Shown: positions 40,471 through 48,500 of the stretch, piece after piece
Numbering within the stretch: the stretch's first letter is position 1
Layout of the letters: every line of letters begins with the position of its first letter
Source: Palsa-504 sp963844625
Lineage (GTDB): Bacteria; Actinomycetota; Actinomycetes; Streptosporangiales; Streptosporangiaceae
Assembly: GCA_963844625.1 (NCBI GenBank)
Contig: CAWJPF010000026.1
Coordinates: 248,001 to 312,000, forward strand
DNA length: 64,000 bases
Direction: 5' to 3'
Translations under genes and position numbers: made by a program
The notes under the pieces: model-generated
Databases searched by the model: none
Told to the model about the DNA's origin: nothing
What the model saw: the letters and a program-made list of their open reading frames with translations, nothing else

Positions 40471-42423
40471 GTGGCTGGGCGGATCCGCGACGAGGACATC
40501 GCGGCGGTTCGCGAGCGTTCACCCATCGACGAGGTGGTCGGCGAGTACCTGCAGCTGAAGAACGCGGGCGGCGGCTCACTCAAGGGGCTATGCCCGTTCC
40601 ACGACGAGAAGACACCCTCGTTCAACGTCACTCCCGCGCGGGGGCTCTTCTACTGCTTCAGCTGCGCCGAGGGCGGCGACGCGATCAAGTTCGTGCAGAA
40701 GATCGACGGGCTCAGCTTCGTCGAGGCGGTCGAGCGGCTGGCCGGGCGGGCCGGCATCGACCTGCGCTACGAGCAGGGCGGCTATGTACCCGGCCAAGAG
40801 CAGAGCCAGCGGCGCAGGCTGATCGACGCGCACCGGGCCGCCGCCGAGTACTACGCGGAGCGCCTCCGTGGCCCCGGGGCGGAGCACGCCAGAGAGTTCC
40901 TTAACGAACGGGGATTCGAGTTCAAGGATGCCGAGCGATTCGGTGTGGGCTACTCACCCAAGGCGTGGGAGGACCTGGTCAGGCACCTGCGCGGGCGCGG
41001 TTTCGCCGATAGCGAGCTGATCGCGGCGGGCCTGGCTATCCAGGGCCAGCGCGGTCCGCGCGACCGGTTCCGCGGACGGCTGATGTGGCCTATCCGCGAC
41101 CTGTCAGGCGACGTCATCGCGTTCGGCGCCCGCAAGCTCGACGCGGACGACGAGGGACCCAAGTACCTCAACACGCCGGAGACCTCGCTGTTCCGGAAGA
41201 GCACCGTGCTGTACGGGGCGGACCTGGCTAAGCGGGAGATCGCGCAGCACAGGCAGGCGGTCATCGTCGAGGGCTACACCGACGTGATGGCCTGCCATCT
41301 GGCCGGGGTGCCGACCGCGGTGGCGACGTGCGGTACCTCCTTCGGCGAGGATCACATCAAGGTTCTGCGCAGGCTGATCATGGACACCGAGGGGGCGGTC
41401 GGGGAGGTGATCTTCACCTTCGACGGCGACGCGGCCGGCCAGCGGGCGGCGCTGCGCGCGTTCGGCCTGGAGGAGAAGTTCGTCACCCAGACCTTCGTGA
41501 CCGTGCAGCCCGACGGCCTCGACCCCTGCGACGTGCGGCTGGCGCACGGCGACCAGGCGGTGCGCGACCTGATCGCCCGCCGGGTGCCGCTGTTCGAGTT
41601 CGCTATCAAGGGCGTGCTTGGCCACCACAACCTGAACACCACCGAAGGCCAGCTGGCCGCGCTGGATGAGGCCGCGCCGATCGTGGCCAAGATCAAAGAC
41701 CAGGGACTGCGGACCAGGTACGCGGTCAACCTGGATCGCTGGCTTGGCCTGATGGACGAGCGGTTCGTGCTGGCCAGGGTCAGGGCACACGCGGGGGACA
41801 GCGCGGATCCGAGAGCCGCCCGGAGCGGCAAGGCAGGAACCAGGGGCAACAGACGCGGCCAAGGGGACCGGCAGGCCGGCGAGCAGGAGGACTGGAACAC
41901 GCACCAGGGATCGTTCGGCAAAAATGATCAGTCAAGCCGGTATGACCTGAGCGATCCGGTGGTCCTGGTGGAGCGTGAGGTGCTGAAGCTCGCAGTGCAG
42001 CGCCCCGCGCTGTGCGGACCTGAGTTCGACGCTCTCGGCGCCGACGCGTTTACCGCGGCTGTGCACAATGCGGTGTTCACGCTGATCGCCGTGTGCGGCG
42101 GCACGGCCGGCGTCAGCAGCAGCCCGCGGCAGTGGGCCGCCCGGCTGCGGGAAGAGGCGCCGAACGAACGGGCCCAGACGTTCGTGACCGCGCTGGCCGT
42201 CGAGCGGCTGCAGATCGACGGCGAGCCGGACGCCAGATACGCAGAAATCATTCTCGCGAAGGTGGGTGAGCTCGCCGTCAGCCGGGAGATCTCCGCGCTC
42301 AAGGCCCGGTTGCAGCGCACGAATCCGGTCGAAGAGCAGGCAAGTTACAACAGGATGTTCGGGGACCTGGTGGGGCTGGAGAAACGCCGGAAGGCACTGC
42401 TTGACCGCGGCGCAGGCGCGTGA
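40471..42423 (+). CDS. dnaG: DNA primase
   Basis: Synthesises RNA primers at the replication fork. 650 aa from the GTG at 40471, placed 5 nt after GGAGG; a GTG at 40465 lies within that site. The zinc domain is C-P-F-H-D-E-K-T-P-S-F with C-F-S-C (about 39-65). The Toprim catalytic core has V-I-V-E-G-Y-T-D-V and F-D-G-D-A-A-G. The C-terminal helicase-binding domain follows a hydrophilic linker (about 450-490, A-G-E-Q-E-D-W-N-T-H-Q-G-S-F-G-K-N-D). The linker DNA contains a copy of the dispersed CGTTCGGCAAAAA motif (41911-41923). rpoD lies 90 nt downstream. Confidence 0.96.
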   Translation: MAGRIRDEDIAAVRERSPIDEVVGEYLQLKNAGGGSLKGLCPFHDEKTPSFNVTPARGLFYCFSCAEGGDAIKFVQKIDGLSFVEAVERLAGRAGIDLRYEQGGYVPGQEQSQRRRLIDAHRAAAEYYAERLRGPGAEHAREFLNERGFEFKDAERFGVGYSPKAWEDLVRHLRGRGFADSELIAAGLAIQGQRGPRDRFRGRLMWPIRDLSGDVIAFGARKLDADDEGPKYLNTPETSLFRKSTVLYGADLAKREIAQHRQAVIVEGYTDVMACHLAGVPTAVATCGTSFGEDHIKVLRRLIMDTEGAVGEVIFTFDGDAAGQRAALRAFGLEEKFVTQTFVTVQPDGLDPCDVRLAHGDQAVRDLIARRVPLFEFAIKGVLGHHNLNTTEGQLAALDEAAPIVAKIKDQGLRTRYAVNLDRWLGLMDERFVLARVRAHAGDSADPRAARSGKAGTRGNRRGQGDRQAGEQEDWNTHQGSFGKNDQSSRYDLSDPVVLVEREVLKLAVQRPALCGPEFDALGADAFTAAVHNAVFTLIAVCGGTAGVSSSPRQWAARLREEAPNERAQTFVTALAVERLQIDGEPDARYAEIILAKVGELAVSREISALKARLQRTNPVEEQASYNRMFGDLVGLEKRRKALLDRGAGA

Positions 42424-42494
42424 ATCCGGACCGCGAACGATGATGATCGGCCAGGTTGGCTCGGTTAAGTATCGGCGAGGTAACAAAATTGGGT

Positions 42495-42510
42495 CCCCCG
42501 TAACCGGGGG
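42495..42510 (+). promoter_or_regulatory. hairpin covering the ribosome-site position of rpoD
   Basis: CCCCCG (42495-42500), TAAC loop, CGGGGG (42505-42510): a perfect 6-bp stem ending three bases before the GTG of rpoD. The only purine-rich stretch that could act as a ribosome site (GGGGG) is inside the stem. It could reduce or regulate initiation; alternatively an ATG/GTG further in is used. Confidence 0.55.
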
Positions 42511-42513
42511 TTC

Positions 42514-43701
42514 GTGACGCAGACTGGTCCCGTGACCCTCACCGTACTAACGAACGGACCAGCACCAGCCGACCAGCTGACGGATCTCGTAGCGCTAGGA
42601 CGGGAGCGAGGCTCCCTGAGCATGGCCGACGTTGCGGTGGCGCTCGACCGCGCCGACCTTCCCCCCGAGGCCATTGACGCTACGGTGCGTGCCCTCGCCG
42701 AAGAGGGCGTCGACGTGCTCGACGTGCCGCGCGAGGACGACACCGAGGTCGAGATCCGGCACGCGGAGCGGGAATCCGACGGCGGCAGGCGCGCCGCGAC
42801 CAGCGATCTGGTGCGGATCTACCTCAGGGAAATCGGCCGGGTACCGCTGCTGACCGCCGAGGATGAGGTCGAGCTGGCCAAGTCCATCGAGGCGGGCCTG
42901 TTCGCCGAGGAGAAGCTGGGCGGCGGCGTCCCGATGCTCGGCGCCGTCCATGGTGACCTGGAGATGCTCGTCGGCGAGGGGCTCAAGGCCAAGCAGCGGC
43001 TCATCGAGGCCAACCTGCGGCTGGTGGTGTCGATCGCCAAGCGCTACATCGGCCGCGGAATGGTTTTCCTCGACCTGATCCAGGAGGGGAACCTCGGCCT
43101 GATCCGCGCGGTGGAGAAGTTCGACTACACCCGCGGCTACAAGTTCTCGACCTACGCCACGTGGTGGATCCGGCAGGCCATCACCCGGGCCATCGCCGAC
43201 CAGGCGCGGACCATCCGGGTACCGGTGCACATGGTCGAGACGATCAACAAGCTGGCGCGCATACAGCGGCAGCTGCACCAGGAACTGGGCCGCGAAGCCA
43301 CCGGCGACGAGGTCGCCGCGGAGATGGGCCTCGAGCCGGAACGGGTCGCGGAGATCCAGCGGATCGCCCAGGAGCCGGTATCCCTGCAGTCCCCGATCGG
43401 CGAGGAAGAGTCCGATCTGGGGGACTTCATCGAAGACGCGGACGCCGTGGTGCCCATCGAGGCCGCGGCGTTCATCATGTTGCAGAACCAGCTTGAGCGG
43501 GTCCTTGACAACCTGGCCGAGCGGGAGCAGCGGATCATCCAGCTGCGGTTCGGCCTCACCGACGGGCATCCGCGGACGCTGGAGGAGGTCGGCCGGGAGT
43601 TCGGGGTGACCAGGGAGCGGATCAGGCAGATCGAGTCGAAGACCCTAGCCAAGCTCCGTCACCCAAGCCGCGCCCAGATGCTCCGCGAGTATCTGGACTG
43701 A
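42514..43701 (+). CDS. rpoD: principal RNA polymerase sigma factor (RpoD/HrdB-like)
   Basis: 395 aa. Region 1.1-like N-terminus, then region 1.2 (S-D-L-V-R-I-Y-L-R-E-I-G-R-V-P-L-L). Region 2 has A-N-L-R-L-V-V-S-I-A-K-R-Y and F-D-L-I-Q-E-G-N-L-G-like residues (here F-L-D-L-I-Q-E-G-N), then K-F-S-T-Y-A-T-W-W-I-R-Q-A. Region 4 has G-V-T-R-E-R-I-R-Q-I-E-S-K. Compared with HrdB it lacks the long acidic N-terminal extension, so it could be the main or a closely related sigma factor. The dnaG-rpoD order supports the main factor. GTG 42514 lies just behind a G/C hairpin. Confidence 0.93.
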   Translation: MTQTGPVTLTVLTNGPAPADQLTDLVALGRERGSLSMADVAVALDRADLPPEAIDATVRALAEEGVDVLDVPREDDTEVEIRHAERESDGGRRAATSDLVRIYLREIGRVPLLTAEDEVELAKSIEAGLFAEEKLGGGVPMLGAVHGDLEMLVGEGLKAKQRLIEANLRLVVSIAKRYIGRGMVFLDLIQEGNLGLIRAVEKFDYTRGYKFSTYATWWIRQAITRAIADQARTIRVPVHMVETINKLARIQRQLHQELGREATGDEVAAEMGLEPERVAEIQRIAQEPVSLQSPIGEEESDLGDFIEDADAVVPIEAAAFIMLQNQLERVLDNLAEREQRIIQLRFGLTDGHPRTLEEVGREFGVTRERIRQIESKTLAKLRHPSRAQMLREYLD

Positions 43702-43713
43702 TACAAGGGCGAC

Positions 43714-43760
43714 TGAAACCCGGGTTCCAGGGGCTGGGCCGCCATGAAACCCGGGTTCCA
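43714..43760. terminator. duplicated palindromic terminator after rpoD
   Basis: TGAAACCCGGGTTCCA occurs twice (43714-43729 and 43745-43760), 31 bp apart. Each copy is itself nearly palindromic. It sits between the convergent rpoD and YtxH-like genes and echoes the TGAAAC/GTTTCA outer arms of the holA/rpsT terminator. Confidence 0.7.
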
Positions 43761-43774
43761 CGGGTATTGCGAAG

Positions 43775-44110
43775 CTAGTCGATGTCGGCGGGGCGGGCGC
43801 CGTTCACGGTTGCGTGTTCACCGTTTTCGGAGCGCCGGCCAGGTATCCGGTCGAGCTGTCCGCGCACCTTGCTGGCGCCGGTCTTCGCTGTCTCGGTAAC
43901 CTTCGGCATCCGGGCCGCGGCCTTGTCGCTAGCCATCTTGGTCAGCTCGCTGGCCTTCTCACCTGCGGCGCGGGTGGCCTGCCGCACGGCGGGACTGTCC
44001 GCCGTCTGCTGGGCCAGCTTCTTCATCTGCTCGTACCGTTCGCGCCCGGCTCGCGTGCCGACCACGAAGCCGGCGGCGAACCCCGCAAGGAACGTGAGTC
44101 GAAATCGCAT
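43775..44110 (-). CDS. YtxH-like small membrane-anchored protein
   Basis: 111 aa from the ATG at 44110, with AAGGGG upstream. The N-terminus is a single membrane segment with Gly spacing, F-L-A-G-F-A-A-G-F-V-V-G-T-R-A-G-R-E-R-Y, the YtxH-like pattern. A long charged amphipathic helix rich in Lys, Ala and Thr follows. Function unknown; often stress-linked in other bacteria. Confidence 0.8.
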   Translation of the reverse strand: MRFRLTFLAGFAAGFVVGTRAGRERYEQMKKLAQQTADSPAVRQATRAAGEKASELTKMASDKAAARMPKVTETAKTGASKVRGQLDRIPGRRSENGEHATVNGARPADID

Positions 44111-44265
44111 CTGGCACCCCTTTCGCGTAAGTACGTCAGTCCTGTAAACATGACCTTCCCCCATTACGTGAGCGTACTCATCACGTAAGGCTCTGATAAA
44201 CACCAGCCCTACCGCAGTGGGCGGTCACGTACCCGTCGCAGGTGCGCTACCCTTATGCGGGTCGA

Positions 44266-44338
44266 TCCCGCGTAGCTCAATTGGCAGAGCAGCCGGCTGT
44301 TAACCGGCAGGTTATAGGTTCGAGTCCTATCGCGGGAG
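44266..44338 (+). tRNA. tRNA-Asn (GTT)
   Basis: Complete cloverleaf. Acceptor TCCCGCG (44266-44272) pairs with CGCGGGA (44331-44337) and the discriminator is G. The D-arm is GCTC...GAGC. The anticodon stem GCCGG/CCGGC encloses loop CTGTTAA with anticodon GTT (44299-44301). The T-arm is ATAGG-TTCGAGT-CCTAT. No CCA is encoded. Confidence 0.97.
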
Positions 44339-44747
44339 CTCAGTGATATGGCCTGACCTGGGGGTTCTGTTCATATGGGACTATCCCGGGGATTCGTCAG
44401 CCCGGCGCAGGTTGTGTTGGCTTGTGTTGATCATGGCAGTCCGCGGGCTTCACGAGGGACCGGGATGGGGGCGCGCGGGCCGGGCTGCGGCGGAGCCGGG
44501 TGCGGACGCGGTCGTGCCTGCGCACCTGGGAGTCCCTGGCAGAGGCGGATCCTAAGACTTGCGTTCGGTTGATCTCGCCTTCTGTGCGTGTGATTCCCCG
44601 GGCCCTGGTGCGCTTGCGCTAGTGACATGAGCTGCCGGGCCGCACCCGGACGCTCTTACTTGCATGTCTTTGATGATCATCTCTTTGCTCACCGACACCT
44701 CACAGCGCACCTCAGCTTGGTCGCCGCCTGTACGGGGGCGGGACCTG
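44339..44747. other. intergenic region after tRNA-Asn
   Basis: About 400 nt with no convincing gene; the short forward frames lack family features. It marks the change from core genes to the accessory part of the window, but no repeat of the tRNA 3' end was found here, so there is no sign of integration at this tRNA. Confidence 0.5.
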
Positions 44748-45512
44748 CTATGTCCGATGGCCGCCGTCGGCCACCTGGCCGGTGGCCTGGCCGGCTAGCA
44801 GATCCACGATCATGCCGGCGGGCCGGGTGGGAGGAGCCATCAGGCCAGAATCGCGCATGGTCATGAACCGGTCGTGCAGCGCTTCGCCGATCTCGGCCGG
44901 GGGCTGGCCCCGGATCCAGGCCGGCATGGCGGTGTCGACCATGCCCGGCCGCAGGACGTTGACGGTGACACCGGTTCCGGCCAGTTCGGCCGCAAGGTTG
45001 AGGGTGTGGGCTTCCAGCGCGGCCTTGGAGGCGGCGTAGGCGTTCATGCCCGCCATGGCGCCGGGAGCAGCGGCGATGCCGCTGGAGACATTGACGATGC
45101 GGCCCCAACCCCGCTTGACCATTCCGTCCAGCAACGCGCGGGTCAGCCGCATCGGGCCGACGACGTTCACGGCCAGGGCGCGGGCCCACTGGTCCGGGTC
45201 GACGGCCGCGGTGGGTCCGATGGGCGTAACCGTTGCGGCATTGTTCACCACGATGTGGACGTCTCCGAGGGCGGCCTGTGCCTGCGCGGCGATGAGCGCG
45301 GCGGCGTCCGGATCGCCGATGTCGGCCCGGATCTGCACGGCCCTTCGCCCGGCTGCGCGCACGTCGGCGGCTGCTTCGGCGAGCTCCGGTCCGGTGCGCG
45401 CCACGCAGGCCACGTCGGCTCCTTCGCGCGCCAGCAGTGCCGCGGTGGCGCGCCCGATGCCGCGTCCGGCACCGGTGACGATCGCCACCCTGTCTTCCAG
45501 GCGTCCTGGCAT
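44748..45512 (-). CDS. short-chain dehydrogenase/reductase
   Basis: 254 aa from the ATG at 45512, with GGAG upstream. Cofactor motif T-G-A-G-R-G-I-G-R-A (about 13-22), N-N-A-A motif V-V-N-N-A-A-T-V, and the catalytic Ser-Tyr-Lys in I-V-N-V-S-S-G and N-A-Y-A-A-S-K-A-A-L. A classical SDR of about 250 aa; the substrate is unknown. It is divergent from a TetR gene across a double palindrome, so it is almost certainly that regulator's target. Confidence 0.9.
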   Translation of the reverse strand: MPGRLEDRVAIVTGAGRGIGRATAALLAREGADVACVARTGPELAEAAADVRAAGRRAVQIRADIGDPDAAALIAAQAQAALGDVHIVVNNAATVTPIGPTAAVDPDQWARALAVNVVGPMRLTRALLDGMVKRGWGRIVNVSSGIAAAPGAMAGMNAYAASKAALEAHTLNLAAELAGTGVTVNVLRPGMVDTAMPAWIRGQPPAEIGEALHDRFMTMRDSGLMAPPTRPAGMIVDLLAGQATGQVADGGHRT

Positions 45513-45572
45513 GAGATCTCCGTCAGGAGTGGGCGGTTCCCGGCCGGATCGGCCAGGCGATGCCGTGATTCT

Positions 45573-45611
45573 AACAGACTGGTCTGTTCGTACAGAACGG
45601 TCTGTTAAGAT
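45573..45611. promoter_or_regulatory. tandem TetR operators and leaderless tetR promoter
   Basis: AACAGAC-TG-GTCTGTT (45573-45588) is a perfect palindrome. A second related site ACAGA-ACGG-TCTGT (45592-45605) follows 3 nt later. A -10 box TAAGAT (45606-45611) overlaps the end of the second site and lies 6 nt before the tetR ATG (45618), implying a leaderless transcript. On the other strand TAGAAT (45567-45572) could be the SDR -10. Repression of both genes by the TetR protein is inferred. Confidence 0.85.
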
Positions 45612-45617
45612 AGCGGC

Positions 45618-46205
45618 ATGAACGGCGATGTGGCCCTGCGGCCAGGTGCCCGGGAGCGGATCGTGCGGGCCGCGGGAGACCTGTTCTACGCCGAGGGCAT
45701 CCATGCCGTGGGCGTCGACCGGGTCACCGCCGCGGCCGGCGTGGCCAAGGCGACCCTGTACCAGCAGTTCCGGTCCAAGGACGAGCTGGTCGCGGCTTGC
45801 CTGCAGCGGCGCGCCGAGCACTGGCGGGCCAGCGTGGCCGACCCGGTGCTCGCACTGCCCGGCTCCGCCGCCCGTCGTGTCGGCGCTGTGTTCGAGCGTC
45901 TCGGCAAGGCCTTCGCCACGCCCGGCTACCGGGGCTGCCCGTTCATCAACGCGGCAGCCGAATACCCAGGACCTGACGGGCCGGTCGCGGCTGTCATCGC
46001 CGCCCACCGTGCCCAGGTCCGCGGTCTGTTCGCCGAGCTGCTCGCCGGCGTCCCGGCCGCCCGCCGGGCCGCCCTTACCGACCAGCTGGTCCTGCTGTAT
46101 GACGGCACCATGGTCGGCGCCCAGCTGGACCAGGGCCCGCGTGCTGCCCGCCGGGCACGGGCGGCGGCGCGGCAGCTGCTGGAGGGCCCTGCACCTGCCC
46201 GGTGA
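45618..46205 (+). CDS. TetR family repressor
   Basis: 195 aa. N-terminal HTH: R-E-R-I-V-R-A-A-G-D-L-F-Y-A-E-G-I-H-A-V then V-A-K-A-T-L-Y-Q-Q-F-R-S-K-D-E-L (about residues 12-55). The C-terminal ligand domain includes G-C-P-F-I-N-A-A-A-E-Y. The ATG is at the predicted transcription start. Overlapping operators suggest autorepression and control of the divergent SDR. The peroxiredoxin-like genes follow in the same direction. Confidence 0.93.
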   Translation: MNGDVALRPGARERIVRAAGDLFYAEGIHAVGVDRVTAAAGVAKATLYQQFRSKDELVAACLQRRAEHWRASVADPVLALPGSAARRVGAVFERLGKAFATPGYRGCPFINAAAEYPGPDGPVAAVIAAHRAQVRGLFAELLAGVPAARRAALTDQLVLLYDGTMVGAQLDQGPRAARRARAAARQLLEGPAPAR

Positions 46206-46254
46206 TGACCGGATCGATTCCCGTTCCCGGCACTTTCAGCGAAAGGACTGCCCG

Positions 46255-46911
46255 ATGACCAGCGCCCCGGCTTCCGGTCGGCTCACCCGCCAACTCACCG
46301 AGTACGCCGCTCAGATCCCCGGCCCGGTCGCCCTCCGGCTCGCCGCCGCGTTCGCCGAGGTGACTGCCTCCGGCGCCGCGCCGGGCCTGGCCGTCGGCGA
46401 CCGGGCACCCGATTTCACCTTGCCCAACGCGACCGGCGAGCCGCTCCAGCTCGCGGCGCGGCTGGCCCGGGGCCCGGTCGTGCTGTCGTTCTATCGCGGC
46501 GATTGGTGCCCGTTCTGCAACCTGGAGCTGAGGGCCCTGCAGGCCGCGCTGCCCCGCTTCCAGGCCCGCGGCGCGTCGCTGATCGCAATCAGCCCGCAGT
46601 CCCCGGACCGCAGCCTGTCGGTCACCGAAAAGGCGGGCCTCTCCTTCGACGTGCTCAGCGACACCCGCCAGCAGGTCATCGCCGCCTACCGGGTCCAGTT
46701 CACCGTCTCCGCCGACATCAAGGACCTGCACCTGAACGTTTTCGGAAACGACCTGTCCGCCCACACCGCCGACGGCAGCTGGGACCTGCCCATCCCCGCC
46801 ACCTTCGTCATCGACCGTTCCGGCATCATCCGGGCCCGGCACGTGTCTCCTGACTACACCACCCGCATGGACCCGGACGACATTAGCGCGGCACTCGCCG
46901 CCCTCAGCTGA
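46255..46911 (+). CDS. peroxiredoxin-like thioredoxin-fold protein
   Basis: 218 aa from the ATG at 46255, with AAAGGA upstream. An AhpC/TSA domain (about residues 44-215) has G-D-R-A-P-D-F-T-L-P and the redox site Y-R-G-D-W-C-P-F-C-N-L-E-L (CxxC near 85-88). The C-P-F-C motif is that of the actinobacterial peroxiredoxin-like family rather than classic 2-Cys AhpC. About 43 residues of helical N-terminus precede the fold. Third gene after the TetR operator, and likely part of the same regulated unit. Confidence 0.88.
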   Translation: MTSAPASGRLTRQLTEYAAQIPGPVALRLAAAFAEVTASGAAPGLAVGDRAPDFTLPNATGEPLQLAARLARGPVVLSFYRGDWCPFCNLELRALQAALPRFQARGASLIAISPQSPDRSLSVTEKAGLSFDVLSDTRQQVIAAYRVQFTVSADIKDLHLNVFGNDLSAHTADGSWDLPIPATFVIDRSGIIRARHVSPDYTTRMDPDDISAALAALS

Positions 46912-47015
46912 CCTGGCCGCCCGCTCGCGCGCGGCGAGACCACCGGACGGCCTGGGCTGGCACATGCTCCAGGCCCTCTGCCCGAAGCCATCCACAAACC
47001 CGAACGGAGATTCCC

Positions 47016-47501
47016 GTGGCACTGCTCAGTCCAGGCGACCAGTTCCCCGCGCTGACCGTCGCGCTGGCCGGCGGCACCCTCCAGCTGCCCGACGCACTGG
47101 CCGGCCACTTCGGCGTGATCCTGCTCTACCGGGGATCATGGTGTCCGTACTGCAACGCCCAGCTGGGCATGTTCCAGCGTGCTCATGACGCCCTGGCCGC
47201 GGTCGACGCCAGGGTCGTCGCACTGTCGGTGGACGACGAGGCCACCACCCAGGCCCTCATCGCCAAGCACGGCTTGCAGTTCCCGGTCGGGCACAGCGCC
47301 GACGCCCGCGCCGTCGTCGCGGCCACCGGCGCGTTCGTCAACGACGACCCGCTGTACCTGCAGTCCACCGGGTTCGTGCTCGACCCATCCGGTCGGGTCA
47401 TCGTCAGCGTCTACTCCAGCGGCGCCATCGGACGGCTGGTGCCCGATGACGTCACCGGCATGGTCCGCTACATCCGCGAGCACGCCACGGCCGGCGCCTG
47501 A
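47016..47501 (+). CDS. peroxiredoxin / AhpC-TSA family protein
   Basis: 161 aa from the GTG at 47016. Thioredoxin fold with P-G-D-Q-F-P-A-L-T-V and redox site Y-R-G-S-W-C-P-Y-C-N-A-Q-L (about residues 38-50). A paralogue of the previous gene with a shorter N-terminus. The stop codon overlaps the ATG of the DUF1684 gene. Confidence 0.88.
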   Translation: MALLSPGDQFPALTVALAGGTLQLPDALAGHFGVILLYRGSWCPYCNAQLGMFQRAHDALAAVDARVVALSVDDEATTQALIAKHGLQFPVGHSADARAVVAATGAFVNDDPLYLQSTGFVLDPSGRVIVSVYSSGAIGRLVPDDVTGMVRYIREHATAGA

Positions 47502-48391
47502 TGGCAGTCGCGGAAGCCGAGCTCGCGGACTGGCGGCGCCAGGCTAGCGAACTCTACGCCGCCGTACGCGCACAAGACGACCCCGAGCGTGCGCACGCCC
47601 TTTGGCGATCCGGCCGGGACGCGCTGTTCCGGGCCCACCCGCAAAGCCCGCTGCCGCCAGGCGATCCGCTGCGCGAGGCAGGCGTGCCGTACTGGGCCTA
47701 CGATCCCGCCCTGCGCTTCGAGCTGCCGCTGCTCCCCGCCCGCGGACCGGAGCCGCTGCTAGCACATGTCGGCGGAGATGAGGGCACCACGCTGCGCCTC
47801 CTCGGCTACGTCGAGCTTCCCGCGCCGCTGAGCGTGACCATCGGCGTGTGGTGGCTGCAGCAGTACGCCGGCGGGCTGTTCCTGCCGCTGCGCGACGGCA
47901 CTGCCGGCGAGACCAGCTACGCCGGTGGCCGCTACGTCCTCGATACCGCAAAGGGCGCTGACCTCGGCGGCACGGCCAGCACCCTGGTCGTTGACCTGAA
48001 CTTCCTGTACCACCCGTCCTGCCGGTACACCAGCCAATGGCAATGCCCGCTGGCCCCGCCCGCAAATATCATTGCCGCGCCCGTGCACGCCGGCGAACGC
48101 CTCAGCCACAGCCACCTGCCTTCAGGTGCCAGAGCAAGACGGTCCGTTCCGGGGAATGGCGGGAAGGCCGTACTCGCCTCGCCGGGTTCTCCCTCCCCGG
48201 CAGGGATAGCCGGGATGGTGAGAGCGGATGGGGACGCCGAGCATGCCGGCGAGAAACATCATGTCCCGCCCGGGGCCACGCACCGAGCTGACCGCCACGG
48301 AGCTGGGTCGGCGAAGTCCCACCACCCAGACGCCGGGTGTCCACGACAGGACACTCAACCAGGTCGGGCTCACCGTGGTCGGGAATGCTGA
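47501..48391 (+). CDS. DUF1684 family protein with an abnormal C-terminal extension
   Basis: 296 aa, overlapping the preceding gene by one base. Residues of about 1-200 follow DUF1684: L-A-D-W-R-R-Q-A-S-E-L-Y-A-A-V-R, later D-L-N-F-L-Y-H-P-S-C-R-Y and C-P-L-A-P-P-A-N. Family proteins normally end a few residues after this motif (A-G-E-R-L). Here about 95 further low-quality residues follow, so a stop codon was probably lost. Function unknown; linkage to two redox proteins suggests a stress role. Confidence 0.78.
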   Translation: MAVAEAELADWRRQASELYAAVRAQDDPERAHALWRSGRDALFRAHPQSPLPPGDPLREAGVPYWAYDPALRFELPLLPARGPEPLLAHVGGDEGTTLRLLGYVELPAPLSVTIGVWWLQQYAGGLFLPLRDGTAGETSYAGGRYVLDTAKGADLGGTASTLVVDLNFLYHPSCRYTSQWQCPLAPPANIIAAPVHAGERLSHSHLPSGARARRSVPGNGGKAVLASPGSPSPAGIAGMVRADGDAEHAGEKHHVPPGATHRADRHGAGSAKSHHPDAGCPRQDTQPGRAHRGREC

Positions 48392-48500
48392 CCGATCGGA
48401 TTCGGGCCAGAAGTCACTTCCTGGCGGCAGATTGACGAGTTATCCTGTTTAGTCCAGGCGCCCAAGCCGCGGGCGTCCTAAAGATCTTGGCGCTATTCGG

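Noticed and set aside
44343..44628. Short frames after tRNA-Asn
   Set aside because: They overlap one another on both strands and have no ribosome site or family pattern.
44266..44747. Integration site at tRNA-Asn
   Set aside because: No duplicate of the tRNA 3' end and no integrase gene were found downstream.
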